Origin: Ephemerocybe angulata
Lineage: Eukaryota > Basidiomycota > Agaricomycetes > Agaricales > Psathyrellaceae
Length of the DNA stretch: 64,000 nucleotides
Assembly: GCA_013368325.1 (NCBI GenBank)
Contig: JAACJK010000166.1
Coordinates: 186,001 to 250,000, forward strand
Direction: 5' to 3'
Under the pieces are notes generated by a model. That model was not told the origin of the DNA, did no database searches, and saw only the letters and a list, made by a program, of their open reading frames with translations. This document shows, piece by piece, positions 47,795 to 61,202 of this stretch. The first letter of the stretch is position 1. Each line of letters opens with the position of its first letter. The position numbers and the translations under genes were made by a program.

Positions 47795-47991
47795 GCACCA
47801 CACCGATATTCGGACACAATTGTCAATTGTCATGGTCATCTGGTATGTACTTACAGACCTAGACCAAAAATCGCCCAGGATCGTTCCTTTGCATCCTTTG
47901 CGTCGTCCTCGTCGCATGGTCCAGCGGCAGCAGTGTCGCCTTTCACCCTCGCCCTCGGCCCCCTTACCCCGCATTTGATGGTATTCGGCAA

Positions 47992-49784
<1,793 letters not shown>

Positions 49785-50379
49785 AGTGTCCTTTTGTGTG
49801 CAGTTCCAATGATATGTTCTAGAGATAGTCGAGCGATAACAGAAAGGTCGATAGAGGTAGGCTGCTGAGGAGTCAACAAGTGGAAAATGGTTGACGCCCA
49901 ATCTCTGGGAGTAGATCAGACTTGTTACTATTAGTCATCTCCCATCATAGTCAGATAAGATGGATTCAAAGCTCGCGTCCAACTTGCGTCGGAGCCGCTT
50001 GCGAAGTCTACCAGTTACTCGAGTATAGTTGCGATGAACGAGATGATGACATTATGAACTGTTAGGCGTATTTGCGAGAGGTCTATCCATAGAGAGAGAA
50101 CTGTGCTTGAACTTGCTGCAACCCATCTCTCAGGGGTGAGGGAAAACTTCCAAGACTTCAAACCAGAGAGGAGGTAAGTGTCAATCGATAAACTCGTTCA
50201 CTATAAGCATATCACAAAGCCATATCTAGCTTTTAATACCAGCTACTGTAAAAGTTTCAATAGTTCAATTGTAAACCTCCAACAACAACCAAGTAGTCAG
50301 TGTACTTCGCAGCATGGTGCCCCCACTAGTACTGCCCCCCAGTATCCGGCACCTCCATAAACAACGGAACGGAGGCCTA
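49785..50379. other. Spacer between tandem MetAP2 genes, no gene seen
   Basis: 595 bp without a supported frame. It must hold the promoter of copy 1 and the 3' end of copy 2. Confidence 0.5.
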
Positions 50380-52175
50380 CTAAAAGTCATCACCACGGCT
50401 AACCACTTCTTTACATGTGGGTCGAAGTAAAATAGTGTGTTCCTATGAACGTGATTTTGAGCTAGATCCTGCTTGGGGATCCTCATCACCACTCACATAT
50501 TGAGCGGTCATTGACCCAGGTATGTCAACCAGGGGAGGATAGCTGCGAACGATATCTTGCTGCACAAGGTGATTTAACTAGAGGGGGGAGGGTGTTTCAT
50601 AGACTTCAAAGGATGAGTAAGACGATAACTGACTGCAAGCAGATAATTCTTCTCTCCAGCGCGGTCAAGGTAGCGACGACAAAAAGGAAGAGTACCGAAG
50701 TTCTTGTTGATAGATTTCAGGAGTGACTGCGCCGACGTAAGACTGCATGCCCAGTTTAAATAGTCAGTTGATTTCTTCCTGTCTTAGCGGAGAGAGAGAT
50801 CCCACCGTAATGGGACATTGCTAGGAACGTCCGGGCGTTTGGAGTAATGTGAACACTCCCCCTGCAGAACCATTGACGATTCAGCGTTCAACGCCAATTC
50901 ACAGAGCAATCACTGCCTACGATTTCAATGAGAGTACCGCGTCCTGTCGATCCGAATGTTTCGATAGCAAAGTATTCTCCTTCTTCCATTTTTGTTTGGT
51001 CGTCGTTCTTCACGAAGGCTATCGACTTCCCTCCGTGGATTTGATATGGAATAATATTATGTCCAGTGATATTGTCGATAGGCCTGACTGGAAACACTTT
51101 CCCATTGACCTCAACTTCATATGACTCCATGGTTTCTTGGATATAACCGGCGAGTTCTCCCACTCGAACATCAATACCGGCTTCCTGTTCTACATGAGAC
51201 AAGCTGCGGGGGGAGAGAATGAGGAACGTACTCTGACACCGGTATCGGTTGCAGCCCTTACAGCCTCGAGAAGTGTATCATATGTGGGCTCAAAGTTAAG
51301 TGTGAACGCAGAGTCACAGATACGGCCTTTCACATGGACACCAATGTCGACTTTCATGACGTCTTCCTTTTCAGAACTGGGCATTGATCAAATTAGCGCC
51401 CATCTAATTGACGGTATGATGGTTCCTACTCACTGATCTTGTCGCCTGCATTGGGAGAGTAATGAGCAGCCACGTTGTTCAAACTAAGGCCAGTGGGGAA
51501 GCCGACCCCCGCCTCGAGACCATTCTCCTCGACAAGCGCCCGAGTGCCGTCTTCAATCATGTTGGCAATGTCAGTCATTGCCATACCGGGTTTGACCCAC
51601 TGCCGCACTTGCTGGCGCACGACTCGGTGCACTTCAGCGGCTTTCCTAATATTGTTATAAGTAACCTCCGGGTCCTCCATGGCCAATTTCTCTGCATATC
51701 GCTTCTCTTCAGACGTTGTGCGCCATCGATTACTAGGAAAAAAGGGGGTAAGTCGGATATCAAGCAGGACAATCGACAAACTTACTCGTCCTTATACTCC
51801 TGTATCTCACCAACGGGGTAGTTGCCGCTGGGGAAGATCTTTGATAATCCAACACGAGGAGGGTCACTCTGGACGGCCTTTTTCTTCTTGGGCTTTTTCT
51901 TTTTCTTCTTCTTCTTTCCTTCGCCTATGTAGACCATTAAGCGCTCGTTTTGAGCTAGGTCAGGACAACTCGAGGGCGCCACTAAATGCAGATAATGGAC
52001 CCGGATGCGACTATAAAAACATCATACCTCCCGCAGGGTCAACTCCAACCTCCTCAGCATCATCTTCGCCGTCCTCCGCGTCGTCTGCAGGCGAAGGTTT
52101 CGCGCTCTCCTCCACTGTCTGAGCCTTTTGAGCCTTCAGATTTTCCTGTTCTTCCGTCTTCTTCGCGGCTGGCAT
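50380..52175 (-). CDS. Methionine aminopeptidase 2, copy 2 (tandem paralogue)
   Basis: Same exon plan and orientation as copy 1, start [16 protein letters not shown] at 52175, stop at 50380-50382 (..[11 protein letters not shown]). All catalytic residues are kept ([61 protein letters not shown]). Near 51375 the exon that in copy 1 starts VLKKEDV is one base shorter. With the strong donor GTGAGT after GACAAGATCA the frame would break, but using GTAGGA four bases downstream gives [16 protein letters not shown] and restores the frame. The upstream His neighbourhood is LNNVAAHY versus LNHCAAHY in copy 1. Either functional through this donor switch or a young pseudogene. Confidence 0.75.
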
Positions 52176-52523
52176 ATCTGCAGCGGTGTATCTAGAGCCT
52201 CGATAATCTGTGTCTGTGAGAGATGAGAGTCAAGAGGCTGTGCCGAAGACCAAGGTGATGGTAGGAGAACAACAGTCCGTGGAAGATCACAAGCAACAGA
52301 TCTCCACATATCGAGTATCACCTGATAAAGATATACCGTCGAGAAGGCTTACGGCATTTGCAGCAAGCGACGGTTCCAACAGGTTCCAACGTTTGAAACA
52401 GTTCAAGGTCAAGAAAGTATATACAAACCCTAAAAGGAAGATACCAAAGGAATATAACGTTAATAGTGGTTCGCAAGTGGGAGAAGGTGCGAAACAGGAG
52501 GAAACAGGAGGTAGCTGTGGCCC
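52176..52523. other. Intergenic, no gene seen
   Basis: Lies between the MetAP2 copy 2 start and the bromodomain gene stop. A plus-strand frame over 52210-52827 is a shadow of the bromodomain gene's last exon. Confidence 0.5.
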
Positions 52524-54748
52524 TCAGAGACCCCCCACACGTTCAGCATACACCTTCCAGATCAGCCCCCCAACCTCCCCAACTTCCAAAGTATTGGAGC
52601 CCATCGGGAGGTGGATATCCCACTCTCCCGCTTGCTCGGCTTGCTCTCGTATGACAAGGCCGTTAACTTTCAATTGCACCTCCCCAGGTTTAGACGATTT
52701 CTTCTTCGCAGACTTGGCGTTGGTAGCCTGTCTTGTAGATGCGCGCGTCGGGCGACCCCTCTTCCTGCCTTTCCCCTTCTTCTTCCCATTCCGCGGTGAA
52801 GTATCGACGGCCATATCTTCGTCATAATCTTCTTCGTCGCCTTCGTCCTCGTCGCTACTTTCGTCATCGTCTTCATCGTGCGGTGTTTGGAAGACCACAT
52901 CGCTGACGACAATCCTCGTTTCCCCTGGTAGCATGCGCAGAGCCCACGACTTGACGCCGTCGGTATGGTGCAGGTAGATCGTCCGTCCCCGAGGCTGCAC
53001 CTGGACCTTCACAGACTTTAGTTGGTGTTGGCTCAAAGGTGGCGCAGGGGGTGGTGTCGGCGCTGCAACTGGGGGTGCCACATTCTGAGCTGAGCTCGCG
53101 CGAAGTACATGGGAAGAGGCCGGCGGCGCAGTTGGCATTGGGGGAGCCGGGGAGGGAATAACGCGAACATTGGAAGGAACGCTAGCCGTGGGCGGATAAT
53201 GCGGGGGGACAGAATGCAGGGGTGAAGGAGCTGCAGCCGGCTGAGGTGGCAAGGACACTTGAGCCGGCCGAGGAGAGGGTTTCGCGACTGGTCTAGCTGG
53301 CGGAGAAGCGACAGCGGGTGCAGGAAGAGGCGATGGCGCTGGGACGACTGGCGGAGGCTGGTGGACCCTTCGAGCTGCAGGCTGTGGTTGGGGGGGAGCA
53401 GGCCTGGGAGGTGGGGCCGAAGATTTCTGAGTGCCGTTTGTTGTAGGTACAGGGACCCTCAACGTCAAGGAGGGCAGTGTAGCCTCTGCCTTGGTACCCT
53501 GTGGTTTGATCTTTATCTTCGCCGAAAGTTGGTATTGAGGGAGTGAGTGGGGCGGGGGCAAGTCTGACATAAGCTGCCTGAAAGTGTTCTAGGGACGAGG
53601 ATGAGGACTGGGCAACTCGTGAACACTAGGGTCACACTCACTCGTAGCGCCAAAGCATCCTCCCAAATTTGAGTGTGCTCTAGATTGAACGCCATTGCGT
53701 TGCTGAAAATGAGCTCAACATCTGCTGCAAAATCGTTCGCCCCAAAATACTCTTTCCGCTTGAGTTTCGACTACGTGAATGTAAGTTTAGCGCGTGCCTC
53801 GACGCGGCCCAGTCACTCACAAAGATGGTGTCGAAACACTGGGGCTTCTTAATCTGTTGGTAGTAGCTAGCCCATACCTTTCTATCAGGCAGCTGCATGA
53901 ACTCTGTTGAGATGAATCGACCACTGAAGGGGGTTAGAAGTTGTATGAATGGCCGGGGGGCGACGTACTATGCATCGGTCTTCTCAACCAGCTTTTGGAG
54001 CCGTGTCTTGAGCATACGGTTGAGACTTGGTGGTTTCGACTTCTTCTCCTCCCCTCCTTGAGGAGGGATAATCTTCGCATACAGCTTGTTTACCAGTTTC
54101 TGTATAGCGGTGAGAATTTGGGGGCATCTGAGTGCTGTGTAGTCGTACCAGCAGGTCCTTCGCATCTGGCCAAACCATGCTGTCCTTCTGGTTGTACGTC
54201 TTCGCATTGCTGAACATGAGCTCGAAGTCTCGACGAACGTCCTCCAGTGTCGGGTAAGCACCCTTGTCTATCTTCCCCTTGATGATATCCATTGCGATAG
54301 GCTGCTTGATCACGACATAATAGTCCGGGTACTCCTTCTTTGGAGGCTTGTGCATGAATATTGTCGACATAATCCGGCCTCTGCAAGTCGAGCCACAACA
54401 GAATTAGCAAATATGAACATGGCAGAAGTAAAGGCAAAAGTAAAGCAATCAGGAAACAAGTATCCCATCTAGGCAGTTGGTGACAAGGTAAAACACGACG
54501 CACTCTTTATTGACCGCATCTTTCACGGTATTCCATATGTGCAGGGCATGGCGCTTGACCTCCTGCGGATCCATGGCCACCCTAGCCATCGCCCTCGCGC
54601 CGCTTCCTTCGCCGTCGGAGGCGTGGTCGTCCGATAGTCCTGCGTTGTCGCCGTCTGACGTTGCACCTGCATCCGCTTCCCGTCGAGGTCGTTTTGACCG
54701 CGACCCTTCCGCCACACCGACCGCGCCGTTTGCCTCTCTCTTCATCAT
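52524..54748 (-). CDS. Tandem-bromodomain protein, RSC chromatin-remodelling subunit (Rsc4-like)
   Basis: A reader of acetylated histones in the RSC/SWI-SNF remodeler. It starts MMKREANGAVGVAEGSRSKR at 54748. Bromodomain 1: FMHKPPKKEYPDYYVVIKQPIA, with GAYPTLEDVRRDFELMFSNAKTYNQ (acetyl-lysine Asn). Bromodomain 2: FMQLPDRKVWASYYQQIKKPQC and FAADVELIFSNAMAFNLEHT. No BAH domain is seen, which argues for Rsc4 over Rsc1/2. Then a ~180-residue Pro/Ala/Gln-rich linker, a conserved C-terminal domain (VKVQVQPRGRTIYLHHTDGV, VLRMLPGE-like start), an acidic run (DEDDDESSDEDEGDEED) and the AT-hook-like KGRKRGRPTRAS. It ends with LKVNGLVIREQAEQAGEWDI...KVYAERVGGL. Confidence 0.85.
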
Positions 54749-55135
54749 GATCCTTCCGCGCTCTTGCAGCCTTTACCGGGCGTCAATTTTGAGGAGATAT
54801 AGAGGATGGCGATGTTTTCGGTCAACCTGGAACACTTGCGTCTGAGTCCCGAATTCAACGGCGGCAACACTCCCCCATTATTGGAGAGCACGTGACCCGA
54901 CGCGTTGAATGGACCAGGTGGTTTTAAACTTTTACTTTTGCTTTGTTGCGCGCAGTACTTGGTATGTCGCGTCCTTTTTACTTCCCCTTGAACGTGTCCT
55001 ACTTATACCTCAGATGAAGACACCGGTATCCAGAACGGAGGACACGTTTTCATTCCACCCAAACATCCTTCTTGCTAAAGCCGGCGCTAATCGAACGACG
55101 ACAACATGTGTGGTCTAAAATTCTAAACACCTATT
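54749..55135. other. Intergenic, no gene seen
   Basis: Upstream of the bromodomain gene and downstream of the desaturase stop; no supported frame. Confidence 0.5.
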
Positions 55136-57100
55136 CTAGGAATCGGAAAACCTTGCTATCCTCATACTCCGCATTACTCTTCTAGCGGAGCGAGAATGAA
55201 TATTCAACCCCCCGAAGAATGCCCATTGAACTTCTTTCGGATTCTTCTGGTGCCCATCCGCTCGGACTGAATATTCTCGCAGGATGGCTGCTCCTCCCGG
55301 CTACACATCTGTTGTTAGCGGGCTGACAACCTCGGGTATGTTCTCCAAAGGCTTACATGCTCGCCCAAGTACGAAGTCACGTCAAGGACAAACCCATCAA
55401 GGACCAAAAGGCAAGACGCAGGTTTGTTTTGTCGATACACGGCAAGATCCTGGGCGTTCATCGACTTTTCTTGATAACCTTCGTCCGAGTCATCAGACAG
55501 TATTTGGGGTTGATTCGGCTCATGCTTCTGGCGCATGTATTCTACTGCATCGGCAATATCGTCTTCTTTGGCTCGTCGCAGCCCGTGGATTAATCCTAGG
55601 CGATGGAGAGTGAGGATTATCCACTTGCTGGGGTCCCAATCTAGCTTCGAGGGACCAGATCTAAAGTCGTGGGGGAAAGCATGCTGCGAGACGGTTAGTT
55701 GGCTACCTCAATTCTTTCTGAGCATCCGTGAACTTACGTGCTACAGGGGCATTTAGTCGCAATTCATTGAAACCAGTACGTTGGCACTCACGTAGTTATG
55801 ATTCCCTTCACCGCCTGTGAGAAGCGCAAGTATCTATCCTCTGTTCAGTACGTTGTTTCATCGACCCATTATATTTCTCACTAAATTTCCTCTTGAAGTG
55901 TCTTCATCTGAGTAAGGTTGGAGCCCGTCGGCGTGTGCAAGCCTGGGTTGTTGCCATGAGTTCCAAGTCACCGCCGTACATTCGGGTAGCAGCATCTTCT
56001 TACGAGTTGACAAGAAATGTGCAGTGCCAGACTTCGAAGTCGCGGGGTTAATCTCAGAAACAAATCGAACCAAGTCGGAACTCACTGAACAATCGTGAGA
56101 CGAGACCGGCCCATATAAACGAGCCCATGGGATCCTTCCATGTGAGTCCCACTAACGGCGGGAAAGCAAACCCTAGTGTCAACGCAATCGGCACTAGGGA
56201 GAAAAGGTAACCTTAGAGAGAGAAATCGCAAGGGGGACAGTCGCTACCGCTCACCGTAGTATTTGTGCTGAAACCGAACAACTGTAGACGAGGTCAGACT
56301 GCGCCAGAGCCAAAGTTGCCGTATACAAGGAAACGTACCAGGGTCGCGATTCAGATCATCCTGATCTACAAGCCCCATCCTCTCGTAGACAGGCTTGTAG
56401 AATATCCACCCCATATGCGAATAGAACAATCCCTTCGTTGCTGCATACCTGCACCGAGTCAAACGTGAGCGAATGCGAGGGAGACGGCGCCAATAAAGTG
56501 AAGCCTACGGGTCGTGGACGGGGTCGTCCGTGTATCTCTAGAAGAGTCGCTCAGCCAAATACGCCCCACAGGAATCATGTACATGGACACACATGATGAA
56601 GACGATGTCGTAGGCACCTAAGAGGAGGGGGATCAGATATAAGCAATGCATGTTAGGCTTTCTATGCATTATTACGAGGCTTACCACCACTAGACACGGA
56701 ACATTTGCAATAGGGGATATATGGTGTAAGTGTGAGTATGGCGATACAGTGCATAGACGAACCTTGATGGAACCTTGAAAGCCTGCCGAGCCCAAGAGAG
56801 CAAGGACAGCCCGAACTACAGTGTTCGCCTTGAACGCCTTGTGAGAGTACAAACGGTGATACCCAATAGTTATACTATGTATGAGCTCAGCAACGTATAG
56901 CACGGAAGCGCGAGCTTATTCACGCACCCGAAGTCTGCCAGCTGCCAGACAAGAAATGCTAGGACTAGGCTTGCCCTCTTGACAGCCCAGAAGGGGTAGT
57001 AGTAAATCCCAACGAACGCAGCTGCATGGATAGAGAGAAAGAATAACGCATTGGACCACCAGATTTTCGGTCTAGCTTGTCCTGTCGACGCTTCAGCCAT
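55136..57100 (-). CDS. OLE1: Delta-9 (stearoyl-CoA) fatty acid desaturase with cytochrome b5 domain (404 aa)
   Basis: ER di-iron enzyme that puts the first double bond into C16/C18 acyl-CoA. Fourteen exons sum to 1215 nt: 56928-57100, 56763-56874, 56695-56699, 56593-56617, 56509-56537, 56339-56448, 56255-56281, 56086-56193, 56004-56031, 55882-55942, 55792-55833, 55738-55740, 55357-55683, 55136-55300. His boxes: HRLYSH; RHRLHH, preceded by KWW formed only through the 5-nt exon 3; and NHNYHH, whose first H of the pair is the 3-nt exon 12. TM segments flank box 1 (LFFLSIHAAAFVGIYYYPFW, VVRAVLALLGSAGF) and follow box 2. The cytochrome b5 domain reads LLVLDGFVLDVTSYLGEH|PGGAAILREYS and ends with GGLNIHSRSARRVM. 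The N-terminus (MAEASTGQARPKIWW) is shorter than in yeast. Confidence 0.93.
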
Positions 57101-57700
57101 CAGGATAGTGTAGAAACTTGAAAGCAGCTCAGGAGAGGGATCGAGGTTATCGGGGAGAAGCAAAAGGGTTACGTTTCTACGGGGCTTTATAGTCCCCACG
57201 ACTGCGCGATTCGTAGGTCAGCCACCTTCCTTCGATCATCGCCCAGTGAGCGCCTCCGCGTCGTGCACGGCTACGTACTACGGTGCAGGTCTTCAACAGC
57301 AGTGATGCTCGGGGCCAATGTGGCTCAGGATCGGGGAATTTCCCTGACAAATACAGCCGGGGCCCGCCACATCCTATGGGATTGATGGATAGCCATGGAA
57401 GGCGCTTCGAGGTGAATTGCTTCTGTCAGTGGGGTTCTCTCCCCAATGTAGTTTAATCAGGATCTTCGCCTACGTAGATTAGCTTCAAACTCAGAAGTTG
57501 GTCTGAAGCTACATTTCAATGTCTGTCGGAGTCTGTCCGTTGGTAAGAGAGGATCTGCAGTGGAGGGGGCACTAATTAAGCGCCCATGGCTCGTAGATGC
57601 ACCCCTACACCGAATGTTATATTAGAACTATGTATAGGTACCTTGAAATGTAAGTGAATGGTGGTTGCTATTAGATATGATGCTCAATGAAGCCAACCAT
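57101..57700 (-). promoter_or_regulatory. Desaturase upstream region
   Basis: 600 bp between the OLE1 start and the MPP alpha stop; no gene supported. It must contain the OLE1 promoter. I see no TATA-box arrangement that I can defend. Confidence 0.4.
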
Positions 57701-59384
57701 CTATGCTGCGAGCCCGTAGTGCTTGAAGACGTCAGAGGGAGATGATACGTCGTCGTAGCCCATGCAGACGACAGTAGGTTTATTGCCCGAGTCAGGTCCA
57801 AAGAGCTTCAAGGCCACGCGCCGCACAGCGTTGGGGTCGACCTCATCGATCTTGGCAGTCATTTCGGTGACAGGAACCTTACGCCCATGGACAAGGATCT
57901 AGGCAACCGTCAGCCGCTGCAACGTGTTACGCTTTCTGATACTTACCTGACGACCCAGGTCCTCGACCTCCACTGAACGGCTTTCCAAAGCCATCATCAA
58001 GCTGGACTTCAACTGATTCTTCGCTCTGTCAAGTTCTGTTTTGGGTATTGGGCTGTATGCCAGAAGGCTGAGCTGATGGATGAGGTGAGGTAGGATTTGG
58101 CTGGAGGTGTTTCCGCCTTGTTGGCCATTAGCGGCAGGGACGAATGAAGCGAAGAGCCCAAAGAGAGAAGAGTCGGTGTAGATGTGGTGGAATGAAGCGC
58201 AGTGATCGACTTGGGGGTAGTGATTCAGGATATGGGTATACAGACGTGAATACATTCCCTTTCCAGGCCCGCCTGGAACGGAGTTAGCGTTGGAGACTAA
58301 TGCAGGCATGATACAACGTACCGGCGGAGAAGCTGCCGCCACCTCCAAGGAGAACTTGCATCGTAGCAAGTGCATAGATATCATCGTCGTGGATACCTGC
58401 TCCCTCATATGCGACGTAGAGGTGGTTGAACTCGGCGTTCGCATCATGGATAAAGCGGTGGCCGCCAGTGTATGTCGCCGACCGGTTGTTCAGAGGTGGA
58501 CTGGGTAGTGCGGGGTTGGGGAAAAGATAGGACGCCGCTCGTGTTAGAGTCTTCGGGAAGGCGGAGTTGGATTGAGAAAGTAGGTGGGATGGGACGGAGG
58601 TAGAGGATGATGTTCGCGGGATGGGTGCCTTTAACGAGGAAAAGTATTTGTCCGCGAGTTCGACCAACTCTTCATGAGGCATACCAGCACCAGCTATCAC
58701 CATTTTGTCTGGCGTGTACCACCTCTGCATGGTGTCGCGTAGCAAGTGCGAGTTGATATCGGAAACGCGCTCCTCTGGGCAGAGTAATGGATTGCCAAGT
58801 CCCCCCTTCCCATACGCAACGTTATGCAGAACTTCTGGGAGAATCATTTCTGGCTTGGAAGTAATTTCCCGGATTTCATAGTAGGCAGCATCCTGTTGAG
58901 CAGCAATCTCCTCCGGGTGAAAGGCGGGGTTCTGGATGGTGTCCGCGATAAGTGACACGGCCAGCGGGGTTCCCTTGTGGAAATGTGAAGACTGGTACAT
59001 CATCGTTTCCCGTGACGAGGAGCACATAATCTGTCCGCCGAGAGAGTGGATTGCGTTGGACATATCTTCGTCGGACCGGGTGCTCGTGCTCTGTGCATAC
59101 GGTCAGCGCCGACAGGAATTTGGAAGAGAGAGGCTGCCTGCCTTGAACGCCATTCTGTCCAGGAAGTGACTGACTCCCGAGGTTTCGGGAGTTTCATAGC
59201 GAGCACCGCCGTCAATGTAGAGGCCAACCGAGGAAAAGTGGCCTGGGGTAGTATCTGTTGCGACGCGTAGTTTGTTGGGGAGGGTGGTGATTTTGAGGGT
59301 CGACGAAGGGACCTCTGCACTGAGCTGTCTCCTGCTCCTCAGCGCGGCTCGGGCGGGGCGTATGATGCTGCCAGCTTTGCGCAT
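57701..59384 (-). CDS. MAS2: Mitochondrial processing peptidase alpha subunit
   Basis: Substrate-recognition subunit of the matrix protease that removes presequences. The start at 59384 gives an Arg-rich presequence, MRKAGSIIRPARAALRSRRQ; an in-frame ATG further upstream (59438) is less likely. M16 family features: TPGHFSSVGLYIDGGARYET, VSHFLDRMAFK (the alpha form lacks the HxxEH zinc site), MYQSSHFHKGTPLAVSLIAD and YTPDKMVIAGAGMPHEELVE. The glycine-rich loop is GGGGSFSAG|GPGKGMYSRL, spanning an intron (~58272-58322). The C-terminal half has RAKNQLKSSLMMALESRSVEVEDLGRQ and ends VFKHYGLAA. A Ser/Pro insert (PRTSSSTSVPSHLLS) is fungus-typical. Confidence 0.93.
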
Positions 59385-59499
59385 AATGTCGTCGTGGTCG
59401 TCGGCGTCAGAGAAGTTGATGACCAAACTTCCTGGCAATTAGCCTCGCCCCCACACGATCCTTTGAGGACGAAGCCACGTGCGCTGGTCAGATCATCAC

Positions 59500-59573
59500 G
59501 TCTTCATAGCTCAGTGGTTTAGAGCGTGCGATTGCAAATCGCGAGGTCCCGTGTTCGATCCACGGTGAGGACT
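59500..59573 (+). tRNA. tRNA-Cys (GCA)
   Basis: Full cloverleaf: acceptor GTCTTCA/TGAGGAC, D-arm GCTC...GAGC, anticodon stem TGCGA/TCGCG with loop TTGCAAA (anticodon GCA), T-arm CCGTG-TTCGATC-CACGG, discriminator U as in Cys tRNAs. No intron. The run of five T at 59577-59581 is a Pol III terminator. It lies in the 400 bp between the divergent MPP alpha and ceramidase genes. Confidence 0.95.
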
Positions 59574-59576
59574 TGG

Positions 59577-59581
59577 TTTTT
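59577..59581 (+). terminator. Pol III T-run terminator of tRNA-Cys
   Basis: Five consecutive T on the coding strand, starting 4 nt after the tRNA 3' end. Confidence 0.8.
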
Positions 59582-59783
59582 GCTACGATTCTCGGATTCC
59601 GGAACTATTTTAGGCGGGCGACGTCATTCCGTTTTAGCGCTCTTGCCGGACGCGCTGTAATCTGTTCTTGGTCATTTGCCGAGTACATGATGTAAGACAT
59701 CCCGCTAGAGCTTTCAGCGCGGTCGCCCTCGTTTTCGCCTCGCCCTTTTGGTCCGCGCTGGCTCTCTCATTCCGACCACCACG

Positions 59784-61054
59784 ATGAACCTCACGACCGT
59801 CGCGCCTAAGCTCGCAAAGCCAGGGGTCTGGGGCCCAGTTACAGCTACACTTGACTGGTGCGAGGTATGTCGCCCCATGCACTTCACTTTGCACATCGGA
59901 AGGAACTGGGAACGCCTCTAGGTCAACCACCAATTCTCGCCCTACATCGCGGAGATGGCCAACACATTTTCCAACTTGTTCACCGTCGGCATCGCTCTTG
60001 CTGGGCTGAGCAACGCCCTGAAGCAAAACCTCCCTACGCGTTATGCCGTTGGCTACCTGGTATACTTTCTACCACCCGCCGCCTAATGGCGGCCATGACT
60101 TCCGGCTCTTACCTGTGCAACGATACGTCTATTCTAGGGTGTTGCGCTTGTCGGTGTTGGCAGCTTTTTCTTCCATGCGACCTTGCAGTTTCACGCTCAG
60201 CTTGCAGACGAGCTCCCGATGATATACGTCGGTTCCATGGCCTTGTGGCTCCTGTTCGACAACCAACCAGGGTTCGGCATCGCGTCAGCACGGACCAAAT
60301 TCCTGGTCGTTGCAGCAGTCATACTTGATATCCTCTTCACATGGACCTAGTAAGTGTCCCCTCGGCCTCAGTTCTGGGGATTCAGCTGATTCCAGTTTGT
60401 AAAGTGTTATAAATCGTAACCCCATATACCACCAGGTTGTGTTCGGATCCATGGTCTTTTCCACTGCACTTCGTATCGCATATATCTTGCGCCATACGTC
60501 GGCTGCTCGACGCATCCCAGACCACAAGAAACAGAAGATAACCTACTTGTTCTCGTCTGGAGCATTACTGTTTGCTCTGGGCTTCTTGATCTGGAATCTT
60601 GACAACGGCTTCTGCTACACCTTGACACAGTGGAAGCAGAAAGTCGGCTGGCCCACCGGTTTCTTCTTGGAAGGTAAGGATATGTTTCACAGATCTTATG
60701 TTGGGATGATATATTGAACAGCGTCGCAGGGCATTCTTGGTGGCACGTTTTCACTGTGAGTAACGCTTTGAGGAAGGGTGGCTTATGCTAACTGCGGCCA
60801 TAGGGAATCGGCACGTACTACATGTTCAGTGGCATCCAATGTGAGTAACTTGAACGATCTTCCTGACTAGTCTTCATTGGTGCTGATTCAACGTTGATAG
60901 ATGTGTAAGTTATGGGGTGACATTGAGCATGCATAGTGGCTAATCCTTCCTTAGCACGCTTTGCACGAAAGACGACGCAAAAAACTACGACGTTACATTC
61001 CGTCACGGCTTACCTCACATCGTCCGGGCACAAGGCGACAGGAAATATATTTAA
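59784..61054 (+). CDS. Alkaline ceramidase (288 aa)
   Basis: Membrane hydrolase (Ypc1/Ydc1/ACER family) that cleaves ceramide to sphingoid base and fatty acid in ER/Golgi. Eight exons (59784-59864, 59922-60059, 60138-60349, 60405-60673, 60730-60755, 60804-60840, 60901-60904, 60955-61054) sum to 867 nt. Signatures: WGPVTATLDWCEVNHQFSPYIAEMANTFSN, GSFFFHATLQFHAQLADELP (active-site His/Asp set), and EGHSWWHVFTGIGTYYMF (the last two catalytic His). About seven hydrophobic helices. Exon 7 has only four bases and is needed to form IQY|VTLCTKDD. The gene ends HIVRAQGDRKYI. A Zn-dependent mechanism is known for the family. Confidence 0.92.
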
Positions 61055-61202
61055 CGACACCACGAGTAGACTCCCTTGCATTCTTGTTGTACCTGGCTGC
61101 ACCATCTCATGGGGTGCCTGTATAATCAGTGTAGCCAGGCAATCAAGCCAGCAAATTAATAGTGTATAGATAGATAGTAATTGTAGATACAACACTGTAT
61201 CA

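Noticed and set aside
55284..55613. 109-codon plus-strand frame
   Set aside because: Antisense to the cytochrome b5 part of the desaturase.
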